Source: Terriglobales bacterium (GTDB lineage: Bacteria > Acidobacteriota > Terriglobia > Terriglobales > Acidobacteriaceae). From it: a stretch of DNA of 64,000 nucleotides. How positions within the stretch are numbered: the stretch's first letter is position 1; every line of letters starts with the position of its first letter. Shown one piece after another: positions 8,549 through 19,001 of this stretch. A model generated the notes under the pieces. That model saw nothing but the letters and a program-made list of their open reading frames with translations. It had not been told where the DNA came from and ran no database searches. A program made the translations under genes and the position numbers. The stretch lies in NCBI GenBank assembly GCA_030038475.1, contig JASHOU010000062.1, positions 1 to 64,000 on the forward strand, given 5' to 3'.

Positions 8549-8564
8549 TGTGACTACGGTCACA
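8549..8564. promoter_or_regulatory. Perfect CRP/FNR-type palindrome
   Basis: TGTGA-CTACGG-TCACA matches the E. coli CRP core TGTGA-N6-TCACA exactly, and the palindrome extends to TGTGAC/GTCACA. It lies between the radical SAM gene and lolD, followed by TTGCAA and TATACA (only 14 nt apart). A hairpin with arms CCCACTTCC and GGAAGGGTGGG follows at 8604-8629. It is a likely binding site for a CRP/FNR-family regulator. Confidence 0.55.
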
Positions 8565-8640
8565 TTGCAAATGTTTTCCCGAGGTATACAGTTTTTCGCA
8601 TAGCCCACTTCCGAAATTGGAAGGGTGGGATCGGGTTATT

Positions 8641-8690
8641 GCGCCTCGTGGTCTAATGGATCAGGCCTGTGCCTTCTCCGCATTTCAGAG
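8641..8690 (+). pseudogene. tRNA-Arg-like 5' remnant (D-arm and anticodon arm)
   Basis: The D-arm GTCT-AATGGATC-AGGC pairs fully (one G-U). The next hairpin is at exactly the right spacing: TGTGC-CTTCTCC-GCATT, with an anticodon TCT in the expected place, although its outer pair is T-T. The string GTGGTCTAATGGATCAGGC resembles bacterial tRNA-Arg. No T-arm or matching 3' acceptor follows, so it cannot be a working tRNA. It is probably a decayed copy or the trace of a past recombination event. Confidence 0.4.
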
Positions 8691-8722
8691 GAGTGACCGG
8701 GCCGGTACTTAGGAGGGCAAGT

Positions 8723-9436
8723 TTGCATCCAATGACTCAAGATCCTCTTTTGAGGGTCGAAGGGTTAAGCAAGGTGTTTCGCTCAGGCGAAGCAGAGCTG
8801 GTGCTCTTTGAGAATCTGTCGTTCGAGGTCGCAAGGGGAACGATGCTGGCGATCGTCGGGCAGTCGGGCGCGGGCAAGAGTACCTTATTGCATATCCTCG
8901 GCGCGCTAGATCGTCCTTCGGCGGGTGCGGTATACTGCGCTCACTCGAAGGTGAATGCGCTCTCAGACGATGAAGCCGCCGAGTTTCGTAACCGCGAAAT
9001 CGGCTATGTCTGGCAGTTCCACTACCTGCTACCAGAATTCACCGCCCTCGAAAATGTGGCCATGCCGCTTCTGACGCGCGGGCAGGCCTTATCTTCAGCG
9101 GAACAGGAAGCTGCGCGATGGCTCGGCGAAGTGGGACTGGAGGCGCGCGGGCATCATCGTTCGGGAGAGCTTTCCGGAGGTGAACAGCAAAGATTGGCTC
9201 TGGCGCGGGCGCTGATCACACAGCCGCAAATCTTGCTGGCTGATGAGCCTACAGGCGACCTAGACGGGCGCACGGGAGAGATCGTATTTGAATTGATTGC
9301 GCGGTTGCACCGCGAGCACCAGTTGACGTCGTTGATCGCTACGCACAATCTGACGTTTGCACGACGGTGCCATCGCGTATTACGGTTGGATCAGGGCAAA
9401 ATGGAAGAAGTGGCCCCGGAGTCGCTGCCAGCGTAG
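8723..9436 (+). CDS. LolD-type ABC transporter ATPase
   Basis: 237 aa from the TTG at 8723. I chose this start because AGGAGG (8711-8716) lies exactly 6 nt before it; the ATG at 8732 would be 15 nt away. The Walker A motif is GQSGAGKST, the signature is LSGGEQQRLALARAL, Walker B is ILLADEPTGDLD, and the H-loop is ATHN. The early WQFHYLLPEFTALENV segment is typical of the MacB/LolD subfamily, which powers FtsX-like permeases. The partner is the LolC-type permease upstream. A CRP-type site and a tRNA-like remnant in the 210-bp leader suggest separate control from the genes before it. Confidence 0.88.
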   Translation: MHPMTQDPLLRVEGLSKVFRSGEAELVLFENLSFEVARGTMLAIVGQSGAGKSTLLHILGALDRPSAGAVYCAHSKVNALSDDEAAEFRNREIGYVWQFHYLLPEFTALENVAMPLLTRGQALSSAEQEAARWLGEVGLEARGHHRSGELSGGEQQRLALARALITQPQILLADEPTGDLDGRTGEIVFELIARLHREHQLTSLIATHNLTFARRCHRVLRLDQGKMEEVAPESLPA

Positions 9437-9655
9437 CGAACAGGACGTAACGAAAAAAAGACAAGACGCACGATTATGAAGAGGATGTGCAAAGGCATAG
9501 TGCAAAGGTAAGAGCGAACGAGGTTACTAGAAGAGAAAAGCGGCGAATATCGCTTAGGAGTTTGGGCGATATAAATGCATAATAAAAGGTGGTAGGGGCT
9601 TAGGGTTTGGCGGACGGCGAGGGCGTTTCGCAGAAACTCGGGGGGAAATCGGTAT

Positions 9656-12103
<2,448 letters not shown>

Positions 12104-12105
12104 TC

Positions 12106-12133
12106 GTCAGTTATCAGTCGTCAGTTATCAGTG
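12106..12133 (+). repeat. Heptamer array after clpC stop
   Basis: GTCAGTT, ATCAGTC, GTCAGTT, ATCAGTG in 7-nt register, directly after the stop codon and immediately before the terminator hairpin. Confidence 0.65.
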
Positions 12134-12136
12134 AAG

Positions 12137-12168
12137 GCCGTCAGCGAAAGCCGGCGGCTTTTGTTTTT
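12137..12168 (+). terminator. Rho-independent terminator of clpC
   Basis: The stem GCCGTC/GGCGGC contains an inner GC-GAAA-GC hairpin, followed by TTTTGTTTTT. The stem sequence is almost the same as in the terminator at 16684. Confidence 0.8.
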
Positions 12169-12184
12169 GAGATACACTCTCAAA
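12166..12184. promoter_or_regulatory. Perfect 7-bp inverted repeat before the DUF3857 gene
   Basis: TTTGAGA-TACAC-TCTCAAA ends 7 nt before the ATG and overlaps a possible -10 box (TACACT). It could be an operator or an RNA hairpin that covers the ribosome binding region. Confidence 0.4.
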
Positions 12185-12191
12185 TACAGCT

Positions 12192-15100
12192 ATGCGCCGC
12201 GTAACTCTATTTGCCTTCCTACTTACAGCTTTGTTTCTCCCGCTAGCGCAGGCGAATCGGCAACAATCCACATCTCCCGATACCAAACCGATTGAAGATA
12301 AGTCGCAAGCGGTCACCTCTTCCAAGCCGGATTATTCCAAGGAAGCTTCCGTCGTAGAGAAATACCAAGTCCGCTTACGCTTTGAGAATGACGGCACGGG
12401 CCGCCGTGAAGAGACTGCTCGCGTCCGCGTGCAAAGCGACGCGGGAGTACAGCGCTGGGGTCAATTGCGATTTGGCTACAACTACGCGAATGAAAGCATT
12501 GAAATTCCCTACGTACGAGTTCTCAAAGAAGATGGCTCCGTAGTTAAGGCAGGCGCCGACGCGGTTCAAGAGCTGAACGAGCCTATCCAGCGCATTGCAC
12601 CGGTTTACACCGATTTTCGCGAGAAGCATGTCACCGTGCCCGGTTTGCGGGCAGGAGATGTGCTCGAATGGCAGAGCGTAGTAGTAACTCACACTCCGCT
12701 CGCACAAGGGCAGTTTTGGACGCAGCGTAACTTCGACAAGGCACAAATCGTGCTCGACGAAGAACTGGAGATCGATGTGCCTGCGGCGCGCGCCGTAAAG
12801 TTGAAGACGAAAACCGGCTACGATGCGAAAATCACCGAGGAAAACGGTCGCCGCGTCTATCGCTGGTCCACGTCGAACCTGGAGACGGAAGCCGAAAAGA
12901 CCGCAAAAGATAAGGATAAGGAAGACAAGGAAAAATCCGCGAAGAAGAAGAAACATGCGGACGACACCGCCGACGTTCAGTTGACATCTTTCGCCAGCTG
13001 GGAGGAGGTTGGGCGCTGGTATGCAAGTCTGGAAAAAGACCGGCGCGCTCCCTCGCCGGCGGTGAGGGCCAAAGCCGAAGAGCTAACCAAAGGGCAAAAG
13101 TCTGACCTCGATAAGATCGAAGCGCTCTATGACTACACAGCCCTGAATTTCCGCTATGTGAGTCTGGCGCTCGGCCTCGGACGCTATCAGCCCCATGCCG
13201 CTGACGACGTGCTGCACAATCAATACGGCGACTGCAAAGACAAACACACGCTTCTGGCTGCGCTGTTAGAGGCCGAGGGCTTTCACGCGTCGACAGTGCT
13301 CATCGGTAGCGTGCATAAACTCGACCCAGAGATTCCTTCGCCCGCGCAATTCAACCACGTCATCACCATGGTGCCTCTCGGCAACGAGGAAGTCTGGGTG
13401 GACACGACGACCGAGGTGGCGCCGTTCCGGCTGCTCGTTTTTCAGCTTCGCAAGAAACAGGCGCTGGTAATTCCTCAGGATGGCGCACCGCATCTCGAAG
13501 AAACGCCGTCCGACACTCCTGTCCCAGATACTGAGTCCGTCGAAATCGACGGCAAGATCGACGATACCGGCAAGCTGGATGCCAAAATCAGGGTTGCGGC
13601 GCGAGGCGATTCTGAGGTGCTGGTTCGCTTCGGGATGCGCGCCGTGGCCAGCTCGCAGTGGACGAAGATCATGGAGGGTGTGAGCGCAAAAGAGGGGTGG
13701 GGCAGCGATGTCAGTGAAGTTAAAATCTCCGACCCTGCCGCGACACGCGAGCCGTTCACTTATTCTTACCGCGTTGCCAAGGCCAACTATCTCGATTTTT
13801 CCAAGAAAAAATCGGAGGTGAAGTTTCCCGCGTCCACTGTTGGTCTCGCGAACGCCATTTCCGAAGACGCAGACAGCCCCGATCCCATCAAACTCGGCGC
13901 TCCGAATACGCACGAATACAAAATCAGACTTGAGTTTCCCGTCAAATGCACCGTGCGCCCTCCGCTGCCTGTTTCTGTAAAGCGCGACTACGGCAGCTAC
14001 GAAGCAAGCTACAAACTGGAAGGAACCGTACTCACTGCCGATCGCAAACTTATAATCAGCGAGGCAGAATTGCCTTCATCGAGAGTGCAGGATTATCTGG
14101 CTTTCCGCCGCTCCGTGACCGAGGACCTGGCGCAGAGAATTGCGTTTGAGCCTGACATCGTCTCGATCCCGGCTCTAACCGCGGATTTGAAACCGGCCGA
14201 TCTGTTCAGACGCGGCAACGACGCTCGAAAAGACGGCAACTACGCGGTGGCCATCGATTTTCTCAAGCGCGGAGTCGAAGCCGACCCAAAAACCAACGAT
14301 GGATGGAATGAACTCGGCATCGCCTACCTCGATTCCAACCAGGACGAACAGGCGATCGCGGCGTTTCAAAAGCAGATCGATGTGAATCCTTACCATCAGT
14401 ATGCCTTCGAAAACCTAGGTCGCATCTATCTGCGCCAGCGGAAGTATGACGAGGCCATAAAGTGGTTCAACAAGCAAATCGAGGTTGATCCGCTCAACAA
14501 GAATGCGCACAACAACCTGGCCATCGCTTATCTCGAGCAGCACAAGTATCAAGATGCATTGCCGGAGCTGGAAAAAGCGGCGTCCCTGGAACCGGATAAC
14601 GCGGAGGCGAAGGTCCGCCTTGGCGAAGCCTACTTAAATCTGGACGAGGATGACAAAGCCATGGCGGCATTCGATCAGGCTCTGAAGATTTCCGCCAGGC
14701 CGGCAGTATGGAACAACATTGCCTATCAGCTGGCGCTCAAGAAAACACACTTGGATCTGGCTCGCAGTTATGCCGAATCGGCTGTTTCTACAACCGCTGC
14801 CTCATTGCGCACTTTGTCGCTCGATCGACTCGAAACCCGCGACATTGGTCATACCGCGACGCTGGCGAACTGCTGGGACACGCTGGGTTGGGTCGCCTTT
14901 GTCGATGGCCAGTCAAGCCAGGCGGAAAAATACCTGACGGCGGCATGGCAACTCTCGCAAAACTCGGATAGTGCCGATCACTTGGCGCAGATCTTCGAGA
15001 AGCAGGGCGAGAAAGAGAAAGCAATCCGCTTCTATGCGCTGGCGATGAACGTGCGCCGTCCGGAAACGGAAACGCGTCAACGTCTGGTGGCGCTTGCAGG

Positions 15101-15446
15101 CGGCGATGACAATGCCGATGCGATGATTGCGAAAACACGGGAAGGTTTTGCTGCGCTGGGCGCGATGCACGTACCCAATCCCTCGAAACTGGAGGGTAAA
15201 GCCGATTTCTTCGTTCTGCTGAAGAGTGGCTCTGAGTCGTCAGTCACCGTCGACAACGTCAAGTTTGTGAGCGGAGAGGAAAAACTCAAGCCGTTTGGCG
15301 ACGCGCTCCGCAGCGCCCGTTACGATCAGTCTTTGCCTGACGGAACCCCGGTCAAACTGCTGCGCCGAGGAACGCTCTCCTGCGCTGCAGTCGCCGATTG
15401 CACCTTTCAGTTGACGCAGCCAAGTGAGGTTCACTCCGTGAACTGA
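12192..15446 (+). CDS. Exported DUF3857/transglutaminase-like TPR protein
   Basis: 1084 aa with a signal peptide (1-21). A DUF3857 beta domain (about 50-240) is followed by a Lys/Asp/Glu-rich linker (234-257), then a transglutaminase-like fold with an intact Cys-His-Asp triad: C348 in YGDCKDK, H389 in QFNHV and D404 in WVDTT. A DUF3858-like beta region comes next, then about five TPR units (about 680-860) and a C-terminal domain. Such proteins are common and large in Acidobacteriota and Bacteroidota and are secreted or periplasmic. The triad suggests a peptidase or cross-linking activity, but the substrate is unknown. It is a single gene between two strong terminators. The start follows a 7-bp palindrome with only a weak ribosome site. 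Confidence 0.82.
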   Translation: MRRVTLFAFLLTALFLPLAQANRQQSTSPDTKPIEDKSQAVTSSKPDYSKEASVVEKYQVRLRFENDGTGRREETARVRVQSDAGVQRWGQLRFGYNYANESIEIPYVRVLKEDGSVVKAGADAVQELNEPIQRIAPVYTDFREKHVTVPGLRAGDVLEWQSVVVTHTPLAQGQFWTQRNFDKAQIVLDEELEIDVPAARAVKLKTKTGYDAKITEENGRRVYRWSTSNLETEAEKTAKDKDKEDKEKSAKKKKHADDTADVQLTSFASWEEVGRWYASLEKDRRAPSPAVRAKAEELTKGQKSDLDKIEALYDYTALNFRYVSLALGLGRYQPHAADDVLHNQYGDCKDKHTLLAALLEAEGFHASTVLIGSVHKLDPEIPSPAQFNHVITMVPLGNEEVWVDTTTEVAPFRLLVFQLRKKQALVIPQDGAPHLEETPSDTPVPDTESVEIDGKIDDTGKLDAKIRVAARGDSEVLVRFGMRAVASSQWTKIMEGVSAKEGWGSDVSEVKISDPAATREPFTYSYRVAKANYLDFSKKKSEVKFPASTVGLANAISEDADSPDPIKLGAPNTHEYKIRLEFPVKCTVRPPLPVSVKRDYGSYEASYKLEGTVLTADRKLIISEAELPSSRVQDYLAFRRSVTEDLAQRIAFEPDIVSIPALTADLKPADLFRRGNDARKDGNYAVAIDFLKRGVEADPKTNDGWNELGIAYLDSNQDEQAIAAFQKQIDVNPYHQYAFENLGRIYLRQRKYDEAIKWFNKQIEVDPLNKNAHNNLAIAYLEQHKYQDALPELEKAASLEPDNAEAKVRLGEAYLNLDEDDKAMAAFDQALKISARPAVWNNIAYQLALKKTHLDLARSYAESAVSTTAASLRTLSLDRLETRDIGHTATLANCWDTLGWVAFVDGQSSQAEKYLTAAWQLSQNSDSADHLAQIFEKQGEKEKAIRFYALAMNVRRPETETRQRLVALAGGDDNADAMIAKTREGFAALGAMHVPNPSKLEGKADFFVLLKSGSESSVTVDNVKFVSGEEKLKPFGDALRSARYDQSLPDGTPVKLLRRGTLSCAAVADCTFQLTQPSEVHSVN

Positions 15447-15659
15447 ACCAATCGGTGTTTTTTCCCTCAACGCTTGGGTTGTTAGCCGACTGCATGTTGC
15501 CCTTCATACATGCCTCAATTGGGAATAAGTCGCGATTACCCGGCCGGGCGATTGACCGGCGGCGGAAGTTATGTTTAACTGCTAGGAATCGGGGCGGGCT
15601 CAACGCTGTAGTGTTGGAATGTGCGGAAAAAATTCCGGGGCGTGAGACCGAGGTGCAGT

Positions 15660-16661
15660 ATGAAGTCTAGCTATCTGGTAGTCCTCGCGGTATCCCTTCT
15701 GGTTGTAACTCTTCTAAGCGTGAGTGCTGGTGCGCGGGAAGTCGTGTTGCCCGCCGGTACTCTTCTGCAGTGCACCATGAATGAACCGAACTTTTCTTCG
15801 GCAACGGTCGCGATCGGCGATCCGGTGCTTTGCCATCTGCACTCGGTCACGGAATTCGGCCAGCAGACGTTTCCGCGCGGCAGTTATCTGGTTGGCCATT
15901 TGGAGTCGGCCAAGGATCCCGGACATTTTTGGGGCAAAGGCTACATGAAGCTGGTGTTCGACCGCATTGGATTGCCGCAGGGCGATATGCCGCTCGACGC
16001 CAAGGTGATCGCGACCCGCGGCTACAAGGTGGATAAAGACGGCGATATCCGCGGCAAAGGCCACGCCACGCGCGACGCCATCGAATGGCTGATTCCACCG
16101 CTCTGGCCGTGGAAGATCATCATGCTGCCGGCGCGGGGGCCGCGGCCTACTCTGAAAGGCGAGAGCATGCTCACGCTGCGGCTGATGGATGACGTGCAAA
16201 TACCGCAGGTGAACGCCTCGAACGGGCCGGACTGGCACTTCTTCGGGCGTCCGCGAGTAGAAAACGACTCGTACTATCAGGGTTCTTACGAGGGCGCGAG
16301 CGCCAGGCAGACCGATGACGGGATTCCTCAACTGACCGTACGCCGGGTAAGCGTCACCGCTAGCGAGCAGACGGCAACCCAGGATCGGGATTTCGTCTAC
16401 GCCAGCTACGTCACGAAATCTGCGACCGGCGGTGCGGCTCCGGGAGTGCCGGTATTTGTGCTGAAGAGCGGCATGGTTCTGGAGGTGGGAAATTACATCT
16501 ACCAGGATGGCCGCATCAACTATGAACTGGCCAGTGGCGGCAACGGGGTGATCAGCACCGATGAAGTCGATTGGACAACGACTACTAGGGTGAACAACGA
16601 ACGCGGCGTGCGGGTAATGCTGCGGGGCGGGCACCCGGGCGGCGGCGAGGCGGGATACTAA
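15660..16661 (+). CDS. Exported conserved protein, TrbI/VirB10-like beta fold
   Basis: 333 aa from the ATG at 15660, which has GAGGTG 5 nt upstream and opens a clean signal peptide (MKSSYLVVLAVSLLVVTLLS, cut after SAGA). An upstream GTG-type extension is not supported. The first 170 residues read LPAGTLLQC, VAIGDPVLCHL, FPRGSYLVGHL and FDRIGLPQGDMPLDAKV. This pattern of 'gate and rigidity' beta segments is seen in TrbI/VirB10-like exported proteins. The C-terminal half is of low similarity to anything I know. No conjugation genes are nearby, so this is a stand-alone envelope protein of unknown role. Confidence 0.6.
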   Translation: MKSSYLVVLAVSLLVVTLLSVSAGAREVVLPAGTLLQCTMNEPNFSSATVAIGDPVLCHLHSVTEFGQQTFPRGSYLVGHLESAKDPGHFWGKGYMKLVFDRIGLPQGDMPLDAKVIATRGYKVDKDGDIRGKGHATRDAIEWLIPPLWPWKIIMLPARGPRPTLKGESMLTLRLMDDVQIPQVNASNGPDWHFFGRPRVENDSYYQGSYEGASARQTDDGIPQLTVRRVSVTASEQTATQDRDFVYASYVTKSATGGAAPGVPVFVLKSGMVLEVGNYIYQDGRINYELASGGNGVISTDEVDWTTTTRVNNERGVRVMLRGGHPGGGEAGY

Positions 16662-16683
16662 ATTTTTCGGTCATCAAGCCTAG

Positions 16684-16716
16684 AGCCGTCGGCGCAAGCC
16701 GGCGGCTTTGGTTTTT
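16684..16716 (+). terminator. Rho-independent terminator
   Basis: A nine-pair stem GCCGTCGGC/GCCGGCGGC with a GCAA tetraloop, followed by TTTGGTTTTT. It is very close in sequence to the clpC terminator. Confidence 0.88.
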
Positions 16717-16822
16717 CGGAGTTCATCCGCACAGCCGTCACCCACGTGACGAGATTCTCTGCGACCCGCACTCTGCAGGGGTCATCCATTGAACATCTCA
16801 GGTCTCAATCTCCGAGGGTCGT

Positions 16823-17182
16823 ATGTCCAAAATCAACATTGCGCAGAAATTCGCCGGCATTTCCGATCACTGGAAGCCCCGCATCGCCGCAGAACTCAAC
16901 GGGCAGTACATCAAATTTGTGAAGTTCATCGGCGAATTTGTATTTCACCACCATGACCATGAGGATGAGATGTTTCTGGTGGTCGAGGGCCGATTCCGCA
17001 TGGAGTTTCGCGACCGGCATGAGTGGATTGAAGAAGGGGAGTTTATCGTGGTGCCGCGTGGCGTCGAGCATCGTCCCGTGGCCGACGAGGAATGCTCGGT
17101 CATTCTTTTCGAGCCAGCGAGCACGCTGAACACCGGCAACCTGGAGAATGAGCGGACGCTGCATGAACTGCAGCGGATGTAA
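16823..17182 (+). CDS. Small cupin-domain protein
   Basis: 119 aa, a single cupin barrel. The metal-binding motif is visible as HHHDHEDEMFLVVEGRFRMEF in the first half (three His and a Glu), and the second half supplies PRGVEHRPV. Small cupins of this kind bind a divalent metal and act as isomerases, dioxygenases or binding proteins; which one cannot be told. GAGGG lies 5 nt before the ATG. It lies 68 bp before a glutaredoxin gene with a strong hairpin between, so the two are probably separate units. Confidence 0.8.
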   Translation: MSKINIAQKFAGISDHWKPRIAAELNGQYIKFVKFIGEFVFHHHDHEDEMFLVVEGRFRMEFRDRHEWIEEGEFIVVPRGVEHRPVADEECSVILFEPASTLNTGNLENERTLHELQRM

Positions 17183-17202
17183 AAAGAGGCGCGCCGACAG
17201 TC

Positions 17203-17234
17203 CGTAGGGACGGACGAGCGCGTCCGTCCCTACG
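17203..17234. repeat. Perfect 14-bp stem-loop, REP-like
   Basis: CGTAGGGACGGACG, loop AGCG, then CGTCCGTCCCTACG. All fourteen pairs match. No T-run follows, so it is not an ordinary terminator. It lies between the cupin and glutaredoxin genes and overlaps the -35 position of the latter. Confidence 0.75.
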
Positions 17235-17237
17235 CGA

Positions 17238-17243
17238 TATTAT
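17238..17243 (+). promoter_or_regulatory. -10 box, leaderless-type
   Basis: TATTAT followed by exactly 7 nt and then the ATG of the glutaredoxin gene. This is the same spacing as at 1451 and 56982. No good -35 is visible because the stem-loop occupies that place. Confidence 0.4.
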
Positions 17244-17250
17244 TGAAGCA

Positions 17251-17514
17251 ATGGAAATCACCATCTACTCCGCGCCCTGGTGTCCGGATTGCCGCGAAGC
17301 CAAACGCTTTCTCGATCAGCACAACCTGGCATACACCGATATCAATGTCGAGACGACTCCCGGAGCGATTGAGGAGATCATCAAACGCACCGGCAAGCGC
17401 GCGATTCCGCAGTTTGTCATCGATGGCGAATGGGTACAGCCGTATGCCCCCGGCGAAGGCTTTCTTTATGACGAGATGGCCAAACGGCTCGGGGTCGAGT
17501 TGTCCAATCCTTAA
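17251..17514 (+). CDS. Glutaredoxin-like thiol-disulfide protein
   Basis: 87 aa, the length of a class I glutaredoxin. The active site is CPDC at residues 11-14, followed by the cis-Pro in AIPQFVIDGEW. CPDC differs from the common CPYC, and similar forms occur in NrdH/Grx-like proteins (family knowledge). The C-terminus has a Gly-rich GEGF segment. It should reduce disulfides in the cytoplasm with glutathione or another thiol. No Shine-Dalgarno site is present, which agrees with a leaderless start. Confidence 0.85.
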   Translation: MEITIYSAPWCPDCREAKRFLDQHNLAYTDINVETTPGAIEEIIKRTGKRAIPQFVIDGEWVQPYAPGEGFLYDEMAKRLGVELSNP

Positions 17515-17663
17515 GCCGCTGGAGCCAGGTGAGGTGCGCCGAGCCCCGTCTTCTACGTTACCTTTGGCCGCCAGCGATTCGACTTCGGTACCCTACTAGA
17601 CAAGGCCTGAATACGTCAGGATAGTGATCTACCCGGATTCCGCTCCCCACCGGGCCTGACATT

Positions 17664-18689
17664 ATGTTCGATTCCGAGCGTGGGGAAGGCGAATTAGTCG
17701 AGACCTGGCAGCGGTTTGTGCAAGGGCTGCTGGGCGTGCTCGCTCTGATTGGCGCGGGAATTATGGCTCACTATTACGCGCCGCCCGATACTGCCGAACT
17801 GGATCAGCAGGTGCATCAACTCTCGCGCCAGGTAGCGGATTTACAACGCCAGCAGTCGTTTTCGTCTGCAGCCGTGGATGACGCTCGGGGATCGGTGGCG
17901 TATGTCTACGGGGTCTATCACGTCTCCGGCCGGGGGAACCTGCGCGCTCGCGTGTCGGGCACGGGATTCGTGGTTGCTACGGGGTTGCTGGCTACGAATC
18001 GCCATGTAGCCGAACCCTGGTACGGCGATCGAGAGGTCGCTGTAGCATTGCGCGAGGGCGGCACGCCTGCGCTGGAGAAATTGGAGGCATATTTCCCCGG
18101 ATCGCCGCTTCCAGTCAAGCTTGAGACCGCTGTTCTGGCCACTCATGGAGACCTGGCGGTGCTGCGTTTTGAAAACACGGCCTTCACCAACAAACTTCGC
18201 CCGCTGACTCTGGCGCAGGCAGCGCCGCACGTGGGCGATGCGGTGAGCGTGCTGGCTTATCCGATGGGAGTGACAGGTATGGTCGCCAAGTCGCCGGCGG
18301 CGGTGTACGAGCGGCTTGCGTCGCATCCAGATAATGCCGAGACAGCAGGAGAACTGGCGGCACTCTCACTGATCAGGCCTTCGGCGACCTTCGGCCATGT
18401 CGGCGACGTGACCGGCGACAAGTTGATCTACGATGCGCCGACGGCACGCGGGGGCAGCGGAGGACCGATTCTGAATCTGCGCGGCGAGGTTGTGGGTATC
18501 AACTCGGCATACATTGACGGCTTTTCCGGCGGAACGCTTGGGATCACGACCGCGGAGCTGCGTCCACTGGTGGAAACGGCAAAAACAAAGAGAGAGAGAT
18601 TAAAGACGGACTCCGAAGAGTCGTGTCAAGTCACAGGCGTCAGTTGCCAGCCAAAACGTATCGGCGCTGCGCTGCGAACGAAGAACTGA
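17664..18689 (+). CDS. Membrane-anchored trypsin-like serine protease
   Basis: 341 aa. There is an N-terminal TM (about 17-37), a short coiled coil (about 45-66) and an S1C-like double barrel. The triad is visible: His in TNRHVAE, Asp in THGDLAVLRF and Ser in ARGGSGGP. No PDZ domain follows, so it is shorter than DegP/HtrA. It should face the periplasm. The last 25 residues (CQVTGVSCQ onwards) are encoded by an intergenic-type heptamer array, so the natural C-terminus has probably run into repeat DNA. No clear ribosome site is seen, and the start is chosen from the TM. Confidence 0.8.
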   Translation: MFDSERGEGELVETWQRFVQGLLGVLALIGAGIMAHYYAPPDTAELDQQVHQLSRQVADLQRQQSFSSAAVDDARGSVAYVYGVYHVSGRGNLRARVSGTGFVVATGLLATNRHVAEPWYGDREVAVALREGGTPALEKLEAYFPGSPLPVKLETAVLATHGDLAVLRFENTAFTNKLRPLTLAQAAPHVGDAVSVLAYPMGVTGMVAKSPAAVYERLASHPDNAETAGELAALSLIRPSATFGHVGDVTGDKLIYDAPTARGGSGGPILNLRGEVVGINSAYIDGFSGGTLGITTAELRPLVETAKTKRERLKTDSEESCQVTGVSCQPKRIGAALRTKN

Positions 18690-18712
18690 GAGAGCTAGGA
18701 GCTAGGAACTGA
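18623..18712. repeat. Inverted heptamer arrays at protease gene 3' end
   Basis: The left array is GTGTCAA, GTCACAG, GCGTCAG, TTGCCAG (18623-18650), inside the reading frame. The right array is ACTGAGA, GAGCTAG, GAGCTAG, GAACTGA (18685-18712), crossing the stop codon. Both are in 7-nt register. Confidence 0.6.
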
Positions 18713-18869
18713 AAAGTCGCTGCCTTCCCTAAGAAGTCTCATTCCGAAAGCTGCAATTCGTTGCACAAGGACCCCCCAATCACGATTGTTAGTTCATCAC
18801 AAACAGACAAAGTGCCCTGGATTCAGGTACATTGTTAACTTATCGACTTGACTAACTGGCCTTAGGGCT

Positions 18870-18960
18870 GCTGTTAAACGGGGAGTAAAGCCACGGTGGA
18901 AGACGGACCGAAGACGGTTTTCGGCCCGTTTCCGTGAAAGCGGCGGACAACATATTCCCG
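18870..18960 (+). promoter_or_regulatory. Structured leader of lipoprotein gene
   Basis: The 312-bp gap before the lipoprotein gene holds no gene. GGGGAGTAAAGCCACGG is followed by a hairpin with arms ACGG-A-CCGAA and TTCGG-C-CCGT (about 18901-18930). The AAAGCCACGG part recalls c-di-GMP-I (GEMM) riboswitches, but the first GEMM stem is missing. It is probably a structured 5' leader; its class is open. Confidence 0.35.
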
Positions 18961-19001
18961 CCAGACAGGTTCAAAAAGAGTTGAGTTCCAGAGATCTCGT
19001 A

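Noticed and set aside
9437-9655. CIRCE or CtsR-type heat-shock operator before clpC
   Set aside because: No TTAGCACTC-N9-GAGTGCTAA and no CtsR heptad repeat is present in the gap.
18870-18960. Firm call of a c-di-GMP-I riboswitch
   Set aside because: Only the AAAGCCACGG piece fits; the 5' stem with its GNRA loop is missing, so I list only a structured leader.
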